Shown here: positions 1 through 5,466 of the stretch, piece after piece
Layout: every line of letters begins with the position of its first letter
How positions within the stretch are numbered: the first letter of the stretch is position 1
Source: an uncultured Clostridia bacterium
GTDB taxonomy: Bacteria > Bacillota > Clostridia > Oscillospirales > Ruminococcaceae
NCBI GenBank assembly: GCA_945867255.1
Contig: CAMBHV010000053.1
Location: forward strand, 1-7,657
Length of the DNA stretch: 7,657 nt
Direction of reading: 5' to 3'
Notes under the pieces: model-generated
What the model was told of the DNA's origin: nothing
Database searches by the model: none
What the model saw: the letters and a program-made list of their open reading frames with translations, nothing else
Position numbers and translations under genes: made by a program

Positions 1-1
1 C

Positions 2-76
2 TGCCGATATTTTATGGATCCCGCAGCGGCCGATCTTCGCAACATGAAAAACTTCGAACGTTATATCGAAGATTAA
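2..76 (+). CDS. C-terminal end of an unidentified protein (5' end outside window)
   Basis: The frame beginning at base 2 is open to a TAA at 74-76 and gives 24 residues ending in KNFERYIED. The stop lies 39 bases before the deglycase start, on the same strand, so this is probably the preceding gene of the same operon. The visible tail is hydrophilic and carries no motif I recognise. It does not resemble the usual C-terminus of FrlB-type deglycases or PfkB kinases. A regulator, transporter component or another sugar enzyme are all possible. Confidence that this is a real gene end is moderate and rests on position and the open frame only. Confidence 0.5.
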   Translation, partial: CRYFMDPAAADLRNMKNFERYIED

Positions 77-115
77 GTTTTTCAAATTTTACCCATTGCA
101 AAAGGAGAGAGAATC

Positions 116-1084
116 ATGAAAGCAAGTGAAGTTATTAAAAAAGTTCTCGACGAGCACGGCGAGATCACTGAAGTATATTGGGTAGCATGCGGCGGAAGCT
201 TGATTGATTTGTATCCGTCTCATTTTCTGATGACGGTAGAAAGCGCAAAAACGTCTTCCGGCTGGCACACCGCAAAAGAGTTTCTGGTGGCCACTCCGAA
301 AAAGCTGGGTAAGCACAGCATGGTTGTGATGTGCAGCCATTCCGGCAACACAAAGGAAGCTGTGGAAGCGGCTGTTCTGGCTTACGAACGTGGTGCCGCC
401 GTGGTGACACTGACGGATAATGCCGGTTCCAAGGCGGACGATCCCCGATTCATCGCTTGGGTCTATCCGTGGGGTGATGGCGTTCCCACTGCAGAAGTGC
501 CGCTCGGTATTTGCCCGATGCTCGCTGCAGAACTGATCAAAGCACAGGAAGGTTTCGACAAATATGATGCTTTGGTGGAAGGCATTGCCAAGATGGACGG
601 CATCATTGAAAGAGCCAAAGTGAAAGTGAATGCCGAGCTGGGTGAAAAGTTTGCAGACCTGTGCGAAGAAAACAAATTCTTCTACATCCTGGGCTCTGGC
701 GCCAACTTCAGCCAGACATATGGCTTTGCCATCTGCAGCCTGATGGAGATGCAGTGGCAGAACTGCTGCTACATCCATTCCGGCGAGTATTTCCATGGCC
801 CGTTCGAGTGCACGGAAAACGGTGTGTTCTACTTCCTGCAGATGGGCTCTTCCGCAGCCCGTGTAATGGACGAGCGCGCTTTGGCCTTCCTGAAAACGCA
901 CACCGATCGCCTGATGGTTCTGGATGCCATGGAATATGGTATGGCCGATGTGGATGAAGGCGTGCGTGCCTATCTGGAGCCGGCCCTGTTCTATGCCATG
1001 AACGTGGAGCTGCGCGCTGCTCGCGGCAAACGCTTTGATCATTCTCCGGAGATTCGTCGTTATATGGGCATCGAGCAGTACTAA
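116..1084 (+). CDS. SIS-domain sugar-amine 6-phosphate deglycase (FraB/FrlB family)
   Basis: A 322-residue cytoplasmic enzyme predicted to split a 6-phosphofructosyl-amino acid (Amadori product) into glucose 6-phosphate and the free amino acid. Seen: a SIS-domain start VYWVACGGS (20-28) with a phosphosugar-binding loop SHSGNTKE (74-81), a second SIS half from about 185 (ILGSGANFSQTYG), the family motif IHSGEYFHGPFE (220-231) and a C-terminal HSPEIRRYMG. From memory, Salmonella FraB has the same MEMQW and SGEFFHGPFE segments and its proposed catalytic pair is Glu214/His230. The equivalents Glu211 and His227 are present here with the same 16-residue spacing. Similarity appears stronger to FraB (6-phosphofructose-aspartate deglycase) than to E. 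coli FrlB (fructoselysine 6-phosphate). Length matches the family (about 325-340). The start follows AAAGGAGAG at 101-109. The kinase gene begins 35 bases downstream. The exact amino-acid substrate cannot be decided. Confidence 0.9.
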   Translation: MKASEVIKKVLDEHGEITEVYWVACGGSLIDLYPSHFLMTVESAKTSSGWHTAKEFLVATPKKLGKHSMVVMCSHSGNTKEAVEAAVLAYERGAAVVTLTDNAGSKADDPRFIAWVYPWGDGVPTAEVPLGICPMLAAELIKAQEGFDKYDALVEGIAKMDGIIERAKVKVNAELGEKFADLCEENKFFYILGSGANFSQTYGFAICSLMEMQWQNCCYIHSGEYFHGPFECTENGVFYFLQMGSSAARVMDERALAFLKTHTDRLMVLDAMEYGMADVDEGVRAYLEPALFYAMNVELRAARGKRFDHSPEIRRYMGIEQY

Positions 1085-1119
1085 TTTGTGATATATTTTA
1101 ATAAAAAGGAGCCAGAACA

Positions 1120-1983
1120 ATGTCTTATCAGGTAAAAGTCTTGGGCTTTGGCGACAATGTTGTAGATAAGTACGAACACATCAAAACCATGTATCCCGGC
1201 GGCAACGCGGTGAACTTTGCTGTGTTCGCAAAAAAACTGGGCGCACAGCGCAGCGCATATATGGGTATCTTTGGTTCGGATAAAGAAGCTGAGCACGTTA
1301 TTGCCTCTCTGCAGGAGGAAGGCGTGGAGCTGGTGAAGTGCAAACAGGTAATCGGCGAGAACGGTGCAGCCCGCGTAACGGTGAATCCGGAAAATGGCGA
1401 CCGTATCTTCCTGGGTTCTAATGAAGGCGGCATTCGAGGCGATATGTTATATGCGCTGGACCGCTTCTCCATCGAATATGTGAAGGGTTTTGACCTTGTA
1501 CACTCTGGTAACTACTGCTTTACCGAGCGCGAACTTCCGAAGATCAAAGCCGCGGGCGTACCTATCAGCTTTGATTTCTCTGACGACTCCACCGATGAAT
1601 ACTACGAGCGCATTGCCCCGCTGGTGGACTATGCTTTCATGTCCTGCAGCGACATCTCGAAAGAGGAAACGTACGAAAAGCTGAAAAAAGTTTCTGCACT
1701 GGGCCCAAAATTTGTATGTGCTTCGCGCGGGGACGAAGGATGCATTGCCTTTGATGGCAAAGATTTTTATGTACAGGGCATTAAACCCGTCACCAATATG
1801 GTGGACACCATGGCAGCTGGTGACAGCTTGCTCACAGCTTTCCTTGTAAGTTATCTGGCCAAGGAAAAAGAAGGAAAGGGTGGCCCGGAGGCCATCCGTG
1901 AAAGCCTGGATCTTGCGGCAGGATTTGCCGCTAACACCTGTGGCCTGGCCGGAAGCTGGGGCCATGGAAAAGTATACGAATAA
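1120..1983 (+). CDS. PfkB-family sugar kinase, fructosamine 6-kinase (FrlD/FraD-like)
   Basis: A 287-residue ribokinase-fold kinase predicted to phosphorylate a fructosyl-amino acid at C6 with ATP, producing the substrate of the deglycase just upstream. Seen: N-terminal GFGDNVVDKY (9-18) and PGGNAVNFAVFAKKLG (26-41), matching the GDNCVD and SGGNAVNVAV segments of E. coli FrlD; FDFSDD (151-156); and the C-terminal active-site segment DTMAAGDSLL (229-238) with the expected catalytic base Asp235. The usual GAGD anion hole reads AAGD here, which the PfkB signature tolerates. It is about 25 residues longer than E. coli FrlD (261), partly through a charged insert KEKEGKGG (248-255). The start has AAAAGGAG at 1104-1111, 8 bases before ATG. 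It probably shares a transcript with the deglycase (35-base gap). Family assignment is firm; substrate is inferred from the neighbour. Confidence 0.88.
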   Translation: MSYQVKVLGFGDNVVDKYEHIKTMYPGGNAVNFAVFAKKLGAQRSAYMGIFGSDKEAEHVIASLQEEGVELVKCKQVIGENGAARVTVNPENGDRIFLGSNEGGIRGDMLYALDRFSIEYVKGFDLVHSGNYCFTERELPKIKAAGVPISFDFSDDSTDEYYERIAPLVDYAFMSCSDISKEETYEKLKKVSALGPKFVCASRGDEGCIAFDGKDFYVQGIKPVTNMVDTMAAGDSLLTAFLVSYLAKEKEGKGGPEAIRESLDLAAGFAANTCGLAGSWGHGKVYE

Positions 1984-2006
1984 AAACAGATACCGACCTG
2001 TCAGCA

Positions 2007-2037
2007 AAGCGGGAGGTGGCACTGCCGCCCCCCGCTT
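2007..2037 (+). other. Strong intercistronic hairpin between the two kinase genes
   Basis: AAGCGGG (2007-2013) pairs with CCCGCTT (2031-2037). After one A/C mismatch, GGTGGC (2015-2020) pairs with GCCGCC (2024-2029) through one G-U pair, leaving a three-base loop ACT. No U tract follows (CGCGCAATTC), so it is not a normal intrinsic terminator. It more likely acts as an RNA stability or processing element that sets the ratio of the flanking kinase messages. It is the only notable content of this 87-base gap apart from the ribosome binding site. Confidence 0.6.
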
Positions 2038-2055
2038 CGCGCAATTCTGAAAAAG

Positions 2056-2064
2056 AAAGAAGGA
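2056..2064 (+). promoter_or_regulatory. Ribosome binding site supporting a GTG start
   Basis: AAAGAAGGA lies 6 bases before GTG at 2071. There is no suitably placed ATG in this frame, and the protein from this GTG begins directly with the conserved kinase strand (VAAVGFCCADVY), so the GTG start is well supported. Confidence 0.6.
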
Positions 2065-2070
2065 ATTTCT

Positions 2071-2871
2071 GTGGAGAAAACCGTGGCAGCCGTAGGTTTC
2101 TGCTGTGCAGATGTGTATGAGAAACTGAACAAGTTTTATCCAACCGGAAATGGTGTGGACTGGGGCGTCCATTTGGCCCGCCTGGGTGTGCCGGTAAGTG
2201 TAGTGAGCGTTGTGGGTACAGACAGTTATGGCGAAAAAATGAAAGAGGCCCTTGCAGCAGAGCATATTGATATTTCTCATCTGCGCACGGAACCGGGCGA
2301 TACATGCAAGATGATGATGGATTTGAAAAATGGTACGGATCGTGTGCACCTGGAAGAAATCGAAGGTGTGATGGCAAATTATGCCCTGACGGAAGACGAG
2401 TTTGACTTTGTGGCCCGGCACAGCATGCTGCATACAGATTTGTTTGGAAAAGTGCTGGACAAGCTTCCCGCATGGAAAGAGAAGGGCGTGGAAGTAGTGA
2501 TGGATTTCTCTGTATTCAGTGAAGATCCGGAGTATGAGTGTGAAAAACTGTTCCCATATGTAGATTACGTATTTCTCTCCTACGATGGGAAAAAGGATGA
2601 CCACATCAAAGAGTGGGTAAAGAAGATCCATTCCTACGGGCCGAAGCTGGTAACGGCTACCATGGGAGAACTTGGCAGTATCTGCTATGACGGTACTACC
2701 TTGCATGAGTTTGGCATCGTACCCACCAAAGTGGTGAACACGGTGGGCGCGGGCGACAGCTATATCGCGGGCTTTACGTAAGGTATTTTGAACGGCTGGA
2801 GCGAGCACGAGTGTATGAAGAAAGGGGCAGAAGTCTCCAGCGCGGTAGTTTCCAAATTTGAACCGTACTAA
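2071..2871 (+). pseudogene. Second PfkB-family fructosamine kinase (FrlD/FraD-like), interrupted by an in-frame TAA
   Basis: From a GTG at 2071 the frame encodes 236 residues of a PfkB kinase: VGFCCADVYEKL (8-19), PTGNGVDWGVHLARLG (24-39), MDFSVFSED (144-152) and the active-site segment NTVGAGDSYIAGF (223-235) with catalytic Asp229. It stops at TAA 2779-2781, immediately after the GAGD helix. The same frame then continues GILNGW...VVSKFEPY for 29 codons to TAA 2869-2871, and this stretch looks like the missing C-terminal helices of the family. Reading through, the protein would be 266 residues, close to E. coli FrlD at 261. One base change in a sense codon (for example a Tyr codon) explains it without a frameshift. 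The truncated form would lack the last helices flanking the ATP site and is probably inactive or unstable. Alternatives are a sequencing error or stop readthrough. It is a paralogue of the kinase at 1120, and its GAGD motif is the more canonical of the two. Confidence 0.75.
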
Positions 2872-2919
2872 TGTATGAAGTGGTAAAAGAAATGTAAGCT
2901 ATCCTTTTTTAGACACAAA

Positions 2920-2952
2920 GCCCGGAAAGGATCGGAAAGAGCCTTTCCGGGC
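2920..2952 (+). other. Perfect 11-bp stem-loop in the gap before the amidohydrolase
   Basis: GCCCGGAAAGG (2920-2930) pairs exactly with CCTTTCCGGGC (2942-2952) around an 11-base loop. The downstream bases (ATCTATGACA) contain no U run, so a canonical + strand terminator is not supported; the opposite strand also lacks a convincing U tract. ATCCTTT at 2901-2907 could pair with AAAGGAT at 2926-2932 and would disrupt the left arm, giving a mutually exclusive fold. It may be a leader element, a factor-dependent terminator or an RNA-processing site. The rest of the 2872-3033 gap shows no clear promoter. Confidence 0.55.
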
Positions 2953-3019
2953 ATCTATGACAAAACAAAGCAGTATGAAAATGAGGGCGGACCGCATCAT
3001 TTGCCGCCAGGGAAAGAAA

Positions 3020-3026
3020 GAGGGGG
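3020..3026 (+). promoter_or_regulatory. Ribosome binding site deciding the amidohydrolase start
   Basis: The purine block GAGGGGG sits 1 base before ATG 3028 but 7 bases before ATG 3034. Starting at 3034 also places the conserved LIDMHIHP strand directly at the N-terminus, so 3034 is preferred over 3028 and over the upstream in-frame TTG at 3001. Confidence 0.5.
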
Positions 3027-3033
3027 AATGATC

Positions 3034-3888
3034 ATGCTGATCGACATGCATATCCATCCCATTTTTTATGGGCCGATCTGTGAAGATGAACAAGAGGTTG
3101 CATTTCGCGGTGACACGTTTGGTGTGTGGAAACAGGGTCCCATGGACTTTGACGAACTTTTTGCAGAATGGAACGTCTGCGGTTTGACACAGGCAGCCCT
3201 TTTGCCATTGGACGTTACTACAACAGCTGGTGGTTGGGTGGTGAACAATGACGAGATACAGAGTTTGTGCAAGCTATATCCGGATAAGTTTTATGGATTT
3301 GCCAGTGTAGATCCACACAGGGAAGATGCGCTGGAGGTGCTGGAAAAAGCATTTCATCAGCAGGGGCTGAGAGGGTTGAAGCTGAACCCCTCCAAACAGA
3401 AGTTTGATCCATCCGACCCGTGCATGGAACCAATCTATTCTCTGTGTGAAAAGGAGAATAAGCCTATCATCTTCCACGCCGGTTTGTCCTGGGAACCAGA
3501 TGCTCCGGCAAAATATGCGCATCCTCTGGCTTTTGAGGAAATTGCTATCCGACATCCCCGTCTGCGCATGTGCCTTGCACATTTCGCATGGCCGTGGGTG
3601 CGGGAAATGGTGATGCTGATGATCAAGTATCCCAATATCTATACAGATACCTCACTTTTGTATGTGGATTCCCCGGAAGAGCAAATGCAGCAGCTTTTTA
3701 CAAAAGATATGGGCCCCATGTGGTTTGAGAGATGCTTCCCGCGCCAGGTGATGTTTGGCTCCAACGGACCGCGGTTCCGTGCTTTCAAGCTGAAACGTGC
3801 GCTGGATAAAGTTCCCATGCGTGATTTTGCACGTGAAAATCTATATTATAAAAATGCGCTGCGTTTTCTCAGCGGTGAGGAGGGTTGA
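3034..3888 (+). CDS. TIM-barrel metal-dependent hydrolase, amidohydrolase-2 family
   Basis: A 284-residue cytoplasmic protein of the amidohydrolase-related (Amidohydro_2) type. Seen in order: the HxH metal-binding strand LIDMHIHP (His6, His8), GLRGLKLNPSKQKF (111-124), KPIIFHAGLSW (143-153, with His148), LRMCLAHFAWPW (177-188, with His183), IYTDTS (202-207) and VMFGSNGPRFRAFK (239-252). In most family members the last motif is FGTDxP/FGSDxP, whose Asp is a metal ligand or catalytic base. Here it is Asn244, so the reaction may differ or activity may be altered. The family includes decarboxylases, lactonases and amide or ester hydrolases; the substrate is unknown. The YjbQ gene begins 3 bases after its stop and is surely co-transcribed. 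The position after the deglycase/kinase genes suggests a role in processing the same substrates or a by-product, which is inference. Confidence 0.85.
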   Translation: MLIDMHIHPIFYGPICEDEQEVAFRGDTFGVWKQGPMDFDELFAEWNVCGLTQAALLPLDVTTTAGGWVVNNDEIQSLCKLYPDKFYGFASVDPHREDALEVLEKAFHQQGLRGLKLNPSKQKFDPSDPCMEPIYSLCEKENKPIIFHAGLSWEPDAPAKYAHPLAFEEIAIRHPRLRMCLAHFAWPWVREMVMLMIKYPNIYTDTSLLYVDSPEEQMQQLFTKDMGPMWFERCFPRQVMFGSNGPRFRAFKLKRALDKVPMRDFARENLYYKNALRFLSGEEG

Positions 3889-3891
3889 ACC

Positions 3892-4320
3892 ATGGTTGTG
3901 CTGAAGACCATTCGCCATTTAAGTGAAAGTGTAGAAGAATACTTCAATATCACGCAGCAGGTGCACGACATTGTGCGCAACAGCGGAGTAAAAAATGGCC
4001 TTGTGGCTGTAATCACTGCGCATACCACCACCGGTATTCTGGTGAATGAGGCGTTGCCCTGCGTGGAAGCGGATATTTCCGAAATGCTGGAAAAAACCGT
4101 ACCTCTGGAAGCACCCTATCTGCATGCGCATTTTTTGCCTACCTATGGGGCTACCAGCAACAATTCGCAGGGGCATCTGAAAAGTGTTCTCACAGGAAAT
4201 CACTGCCTGTTTCCGGTGATCGATGGCGAGATCGTATGCGGCGGTGCGCAGGATATCTATCTGGTGGAATTTGACGGCCCGCAGTTGCGTAAGGTTTTTG
4301 TGGAAGTAATGGGAGAGTAA
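3892..4320 (+). CDS. yjbQ: YjbQ/UPF0047 family protein
   Basis: A 142-residue single-domain protein matching the YjbQ (UPF0047) family in length and motifs: ITAHTTTGILVNE (41-53), YLHAHFLP (76-83), SNNSQGHLKSVLTG (89-102, with His95) and the C-terminal IYLVEFDGP (122-130). Some members have weak thiamine-phosphate synthase activity, giving the common name 'secondary thiamine-phosphate synthase', but the physiological role is not settled. The usual GTWQ before the last strand reads GGAQ here (117-120), so the conserved Trp is missing. GAGGAGGG at 3877-3884, inside the preceding gene, is 7 bases before the ATG. The stop-to-start gap is only 3 bases, indicating translational coupling with the amidohydrolase. 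No thiamine biosynthesis genes are visible nearby, which argues against a thiamine role in this context. Confidence 0.88.
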   Translation: MVVLKTIRHLSESVEEYFNITQQVHDIVRNSGVKNGLVAVITAHTTTGILVNEALPCVEADISEMLEKTVPLEAPYLHAHFLPTYGATSNNSQGHLKSVLTGNHCLFPVIDGEIVCGGAQDIYLVEFDGPQLRKVFVEVMGE

Positions 4321-4338
4321 CATTGCCTGGCTGCACGG

Positions 4339-4344
4339 AAAGGA
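4339..4344 (+). promoter_or_regulatory. Ribosome binding site supporting the GTG start of the HAD gene
   Basis: AAAGGA lies 9 bases before GTG 4354. The nearby ATG at 4344 is in another frame. The GTG start puts the DIDGT nucleophile motif at residues 9-13, where it normally lies. Confidence 0.5.
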
Positions 4345-4353
4345 TGTGGGAAA

Positions 4354-5127
4354 GTGGATAGAAAGTGGCTTTTTTTCGATATAGACGGGACACTGGTCCC
4401 GTTTGGGGAAAATTTTGGGCCCTCGCCAAAAACGTTGAATGCATTGGAAAAGGCACGTGCAAATGGTCATAAGGTATTTTTATGTACAGGGCGCACAAAG
4501 TGTGATATCAGGCGGGAACTGCTTTGCTTTGATGTGGACGGAGTGATTTCGGGTGCGGGTGCCCGCATTGAGATGAATGGCATCTGCATTCGGGAAAAGC
4601 TGCTGCCCTTGCGTTTGCTACGCCGCACGGCAGCGCAGATTCTTCGGCTGCATGTTTCCTGCATCCTGGAAGGCACGTATGGGTTTTATTATGTGGGAGA
4701 GGGCGCTGAACACATGCCGTGGGATTTTCCGCGGATTTTGCGTGCAGGAGACATCACACATGAGATGAGCATAGAAAAGTTTACGGCACACACCGTAAAT
4801 GAAGCGGAATTTTTGCCGCTTGCCGCTTGTTTGGATGCTTCATATGATATTTATTCTCGCCCGGATGGAAGATTCTTTGAAATGGTGCGAAAAGGGCAGG
4901 ACAAGGCATCGGCTATTCGATGGTTGTGCGATAAATTCAATGTGAAGCAGGAAGACACATATGCATTTGGGGACAGCCAGAACGACCTTCCTATGTTTCG
5001 TGTTGTGGGCACGGGTGTGGCGATGGGTTCGGCCCCACATGCCGTGTGCCGGGAAGCCACCCTTGTTACAGGTACTTTGGAACAGGAGGGCGTGGCATCT
5101 GCACTGGAGCGGCTGGGGCTGATTTGA
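4354..5127 (+). CDS. HAD-superfamily phosphatase, Cof type (subclass IIB)
   Basis: A 257-residue cytoplasmic Mg-dependent phosphatase of the Cof/YidA-like HAD group. All four HAD motifs are visible: FFDIDGTLV (7-15, nucleophile Asp9 and acid Asp11), VFLCTGRT (41-48, Thr45), Lys184 in GQDKASAIRWL, and FGDSQNDLPMF (205-215, Asp207 and Asp211). Motif IV reads GDSQND where GDGxND is more common in this group. The middle region (about 85-180) is the C2 cap that selects substrate. Relatives act on sugar phosphates, flavin nucleotides or PLP; substrate cannot be told from sequence. It begins 33 bases after the YjbQ gene and probably closes this operon, since a 339-base gap with a new promoter follows. 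In this setting it could remove excess sugar phosphates, which is inference. Confidence 0.88.
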   Translation: MDRKWLFFDIDGTLVPFGENFGPSPKTLNALEKARANGHKVFLCTGRTKCDIRRELLCFDVDGVISGAGARIEMNGICIREKLLPLRLLRRTAAQILRLHVSCILEGTYGFYYVGEGAEHMPWDFPRILRAGDITHEMSIEKFTAHTVNEAEFLPLAACLDASYDIYSRPDGRFFEMVRKGQDKASAIRWLCDKFNVKQEDTYAFGDSQNDLPMFRVVGTGVAMGSAPHAVCREATLVTGTLEQEGVASALERLGLI

Positions 5128-5179
5128 GGGCAGAATGAGGCCGTGTGTATTCGTAAAAGTAAAAAAACAATGATGAATA

Positions 5180-5191
5180 TGAATATATTCA
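5180..5191 (+). repeat. 12-bp perfect palindrome TGAATATATTCA
   Basis: The sequence equals its own reverse complement and lies about 95 bases upstream of the -35 element. It overlaps the first TTCACAA motif. It may be a protein-binding site, though palindromes arise easily in AT-rich DNA. Confidence 0.35.
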
Positions 5192-5254
5192 CAATATAAT
5201 GCGAAATTATTCACAAATTTTCACAAAAGCTTGTGCATCTTTCCTATTTCACAC
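5188..5254 (+). promoter_or_regulatory. Cluster of TTCACAA motifs with a CACAA-N4-TTGTG dyad
   Basis: TTCACAA occurs exactly at 5188-5194, 5210-5216 and 5220-5226, with a near copy TTCACAC at 5248-5254. CACAA (5222-5226) and TTGTG (5231-5235) form an inverted repeat around AAGC. An inverted copy TTGTGAA is at 5433-5439, downstream of the promoter. The cluster lies 30-96 bases upstream of the -35 box, a normal place for an activator or repressor. The regulator is unknown. Confidence 0.4.
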
Positions 5255-5283
5255 TTTACACTGTTAAATGAAGCAATTTTGTC

Positions 5284-5311
5284 TTGACTTCAAGAAAGAA
5301 TGTTCTATAAT
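5284..5311 (+). promoter_or_regulatory. Sigma-A type promoter for the peptide-binding protein gene
   Basis: TTGACT (5284-5289) and a consensus TATAAT (5306-5311) are 16 bases apart in AT-rich DNA. Transcription would start near 5318, giving a leader of about 150 bases before the ATG at 5467. This is the best promoter match in the window and makes the transporter a separate transcription unit. Confidence 0.75.
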
Positions 5312-5370
5312 AAATAAAAACTTTTATATAACATATCAACACGTTATAGGCACAATAGACATTTTTGCAT

Positions 5371-5402
5371 CCCGGCTTTCTGTGATAACAACGAAAGCCG
5401 GG
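5371..5402 (+). other. Perfect 10-bp leader hairpin
   Basis: CCCGGCTTTC (5371-5380) pairs exactly with GAAAGCCGGG (5393-5402) around a 12-base loop (5381-5392). It sits about 50 bases into the predicted transcript. No U tract follows (CGGAAAAAGG), so it is not a standard terminator. It may stabilise the 5' end of the mRNA or be part of a longer regulatory leader. It matches no riboswitch class I know. Confidence 0.6.
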
Positions 5403-5466
5403 CGGAAAAAGGAAACACGCGCTTTGTGGCGCTTGTGAAAATTTCAGAAGGAAAAAGGGGAGAAAC

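Larger units (their letters stand above)
5128..5466 (+). promoter_or_regulatory. Intergenic regulatory region upstream of the peptide-binding lipoprotein
   Basis: A 339-base gap without a credible gene; the first 190 bases are AT-rich. It holds, in order, a 12-bp palindrome, repeated TTCACAA motifs, a strong promoter, a perfect hairpin in the leader, an imperfect tandem repeat GCGCTTTGTG/GCGCTTGTG (5419-5437) and a strong ribosome binding site. I see no hairpin terminator directly after the HAD gene stop. Confidence 0.7.

Noticed and set aside
89..1120. Minus-strand open frame (343 codons) opposite the deglycase
   Set aside because: Mirror of a strongly conserved SIS gene, with a composition typical of antisense translation.
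1447..2808. Long minus-strand open frame (453 codons) opposite the two kinases
   Set aside because: The + strand encodes well-conserved kinases through the same bases; the antisense product has no family features.
2871..2897. Eight-codon frame MYEVVKEM whose ATG overlaps the second kinase stop
   Set aside because: Too short, with no convincing ribosome binding site; overlap with the TAA can occur by chance.
2903..2910. T-rich run in the gap after the second kinase as a terminator
   Set aside because: No stem precedes it; the strong hairpin lies after it, so the order is wrong for a + strand intrinsic terminator.
3181..3190. TTGACA-like element inside the amidohydrolase gene
   Set aside because: No matching -10 at proper spacing, and it lies within a conserved coding region.
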